A DNA stretch of 50,159 nt from NCBI GenBank assembly GCA_903895855.1, contig CAITVN010000156.1, positions 1 to 50,159 on the forward strand. Reading direction: 5' to 3'. The stretch comes from Oligoflexia bacterium. GTDB lineage: Bacteria > Bdellovibrionota > UBA1018. Below, piece by piece: positions 49,933 through 50,159 of the stretch. The notes under the pieces were generated by a model. The model was not told the origin of the DNA and ran no database searches. It saw only the letters and a program-made list of their open reading frames with translations. The translations under genes and the position numbers were made by a program. How positions within the stretch are numbered: the stretch's first letter is position 1; each line of letters opens with the position of its first letter.

Positions 49933-50159
49933 GCGTCGGTTAGTTGACGTTTCTCGATTTTGACTTACACAGTTATAAAAATACTCGCCATGCAAAGGCT
50001 TCTTGTGGTGAGTTTTGGTGTCATTACCAAGGCAAATTGGCCGGTTTATTACCAAGCGATTCTGACCGCCTATCGGCGTCATAAACCGTTAGGTTGAGAT
50101 TTTTTACACAAACCGTGACCGCTGTTATTTTGACTGGATAATCGTTCGTTTGGGTGGGC
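49933..50159. other. non-coding right edge
   Basis: No supported gene. It is AT-rich in places (ATAAAAATACTCG) and may hold the promoter of a gene beyond the window. Confidence 0.4.

Noticed and set aside
49876..50082. 68-codon open frame on the minus strand at the right edge
   Set aside because: Overlaps the phosphoesterase end, no ribosome site, composition unlike protein.

Overview
The window looks like a chromosomal segment of a Gram-negative bacterium with an outer membrane. The mix of a TonB-type receptor, many small lipoproteins and secreted Cys-rich proteins, a TadG-like pilus protein, a Lys/Ala-rich histone-like protein, FecR and TPR envelope proteins and an orphan AAA ATPase suggests Bdellovibrionota (Bdellovibrio-like) or a related predatory or delta-type lineage. 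That placement is inference from gene content; no rRNA gene or marker alignment was available. No tRNA, rRNA or CRISPR array was seen.

Layout. Positions 1-10.6 kb hold envelope genes: a TonB-dependent receptor with two lipoproteins, a zincin metalloprotease lipoprotein, a translationally overlapping TPR/FecR/outer-membrane-barrel trio, and a putative aminopeptidase. Positions 10.6-18.7 kb hold two lipoproteins, an alpha/beta hydrolase, a membrane protein joining a sigma-region-4-like helix-turn-helix to an anti-sigma-type zinc finger, a 285-bp nested palindromic element, a standalone E2 acyltransferase, a very large secreted protein that reads like two proteins joined, and a gene preceded by a T10-G10 tract. 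Positions 18.75-24.0 kb are a tightly packed HD hydrolase-panB-coaX-coaBC-panC operon, which makes pantothenate and carries it towards CoA. Positions 24.1-28.0 kb hold a frameshifted histone-like gene and a TadG-like pilus protein. Positions 28.1-32.5 kb are a marR-emrA-emrB-tolC drug efflux operon with a large dyad over the repressor start.

Positions 32.6-35.2 kb form a more AT-rich accessory patch of small secreted Cys-rich proteins with a transposase remnant. After a structured leader or small-RNA candidate comes lipA, then a TumE-type toxin/antitoxin pair and an AAA ATPase with twin operators. Positions 38.8-43.8 kb are E2-lpd-lipB-MFS, which together with lipA supply the lipoyl cofactor and two subunits of a 2-oxoacid dehydrogenase; the E1 genes are not in the window. 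The last part holds a clan CD (legumain/caspase-like) peptidase with a coupled small secreted partner, folE, an Mrp-type Fe-S carrier, a ferredoxin followed by a 125-bp palindrome, and a membrane-associated metallophosphoesterase.

The most unusual signals are the nested palindrome at 14139-14423, the GC-rich palindromic repeats inside the lipB and E2 reading frames, the homopolymer tract at 18086-18105, the frameshifted histone-like gene with a CCC-TAA site, the sigma/anti-sigma-like membrane fusion, and the structured CU-rich leader before lipA.
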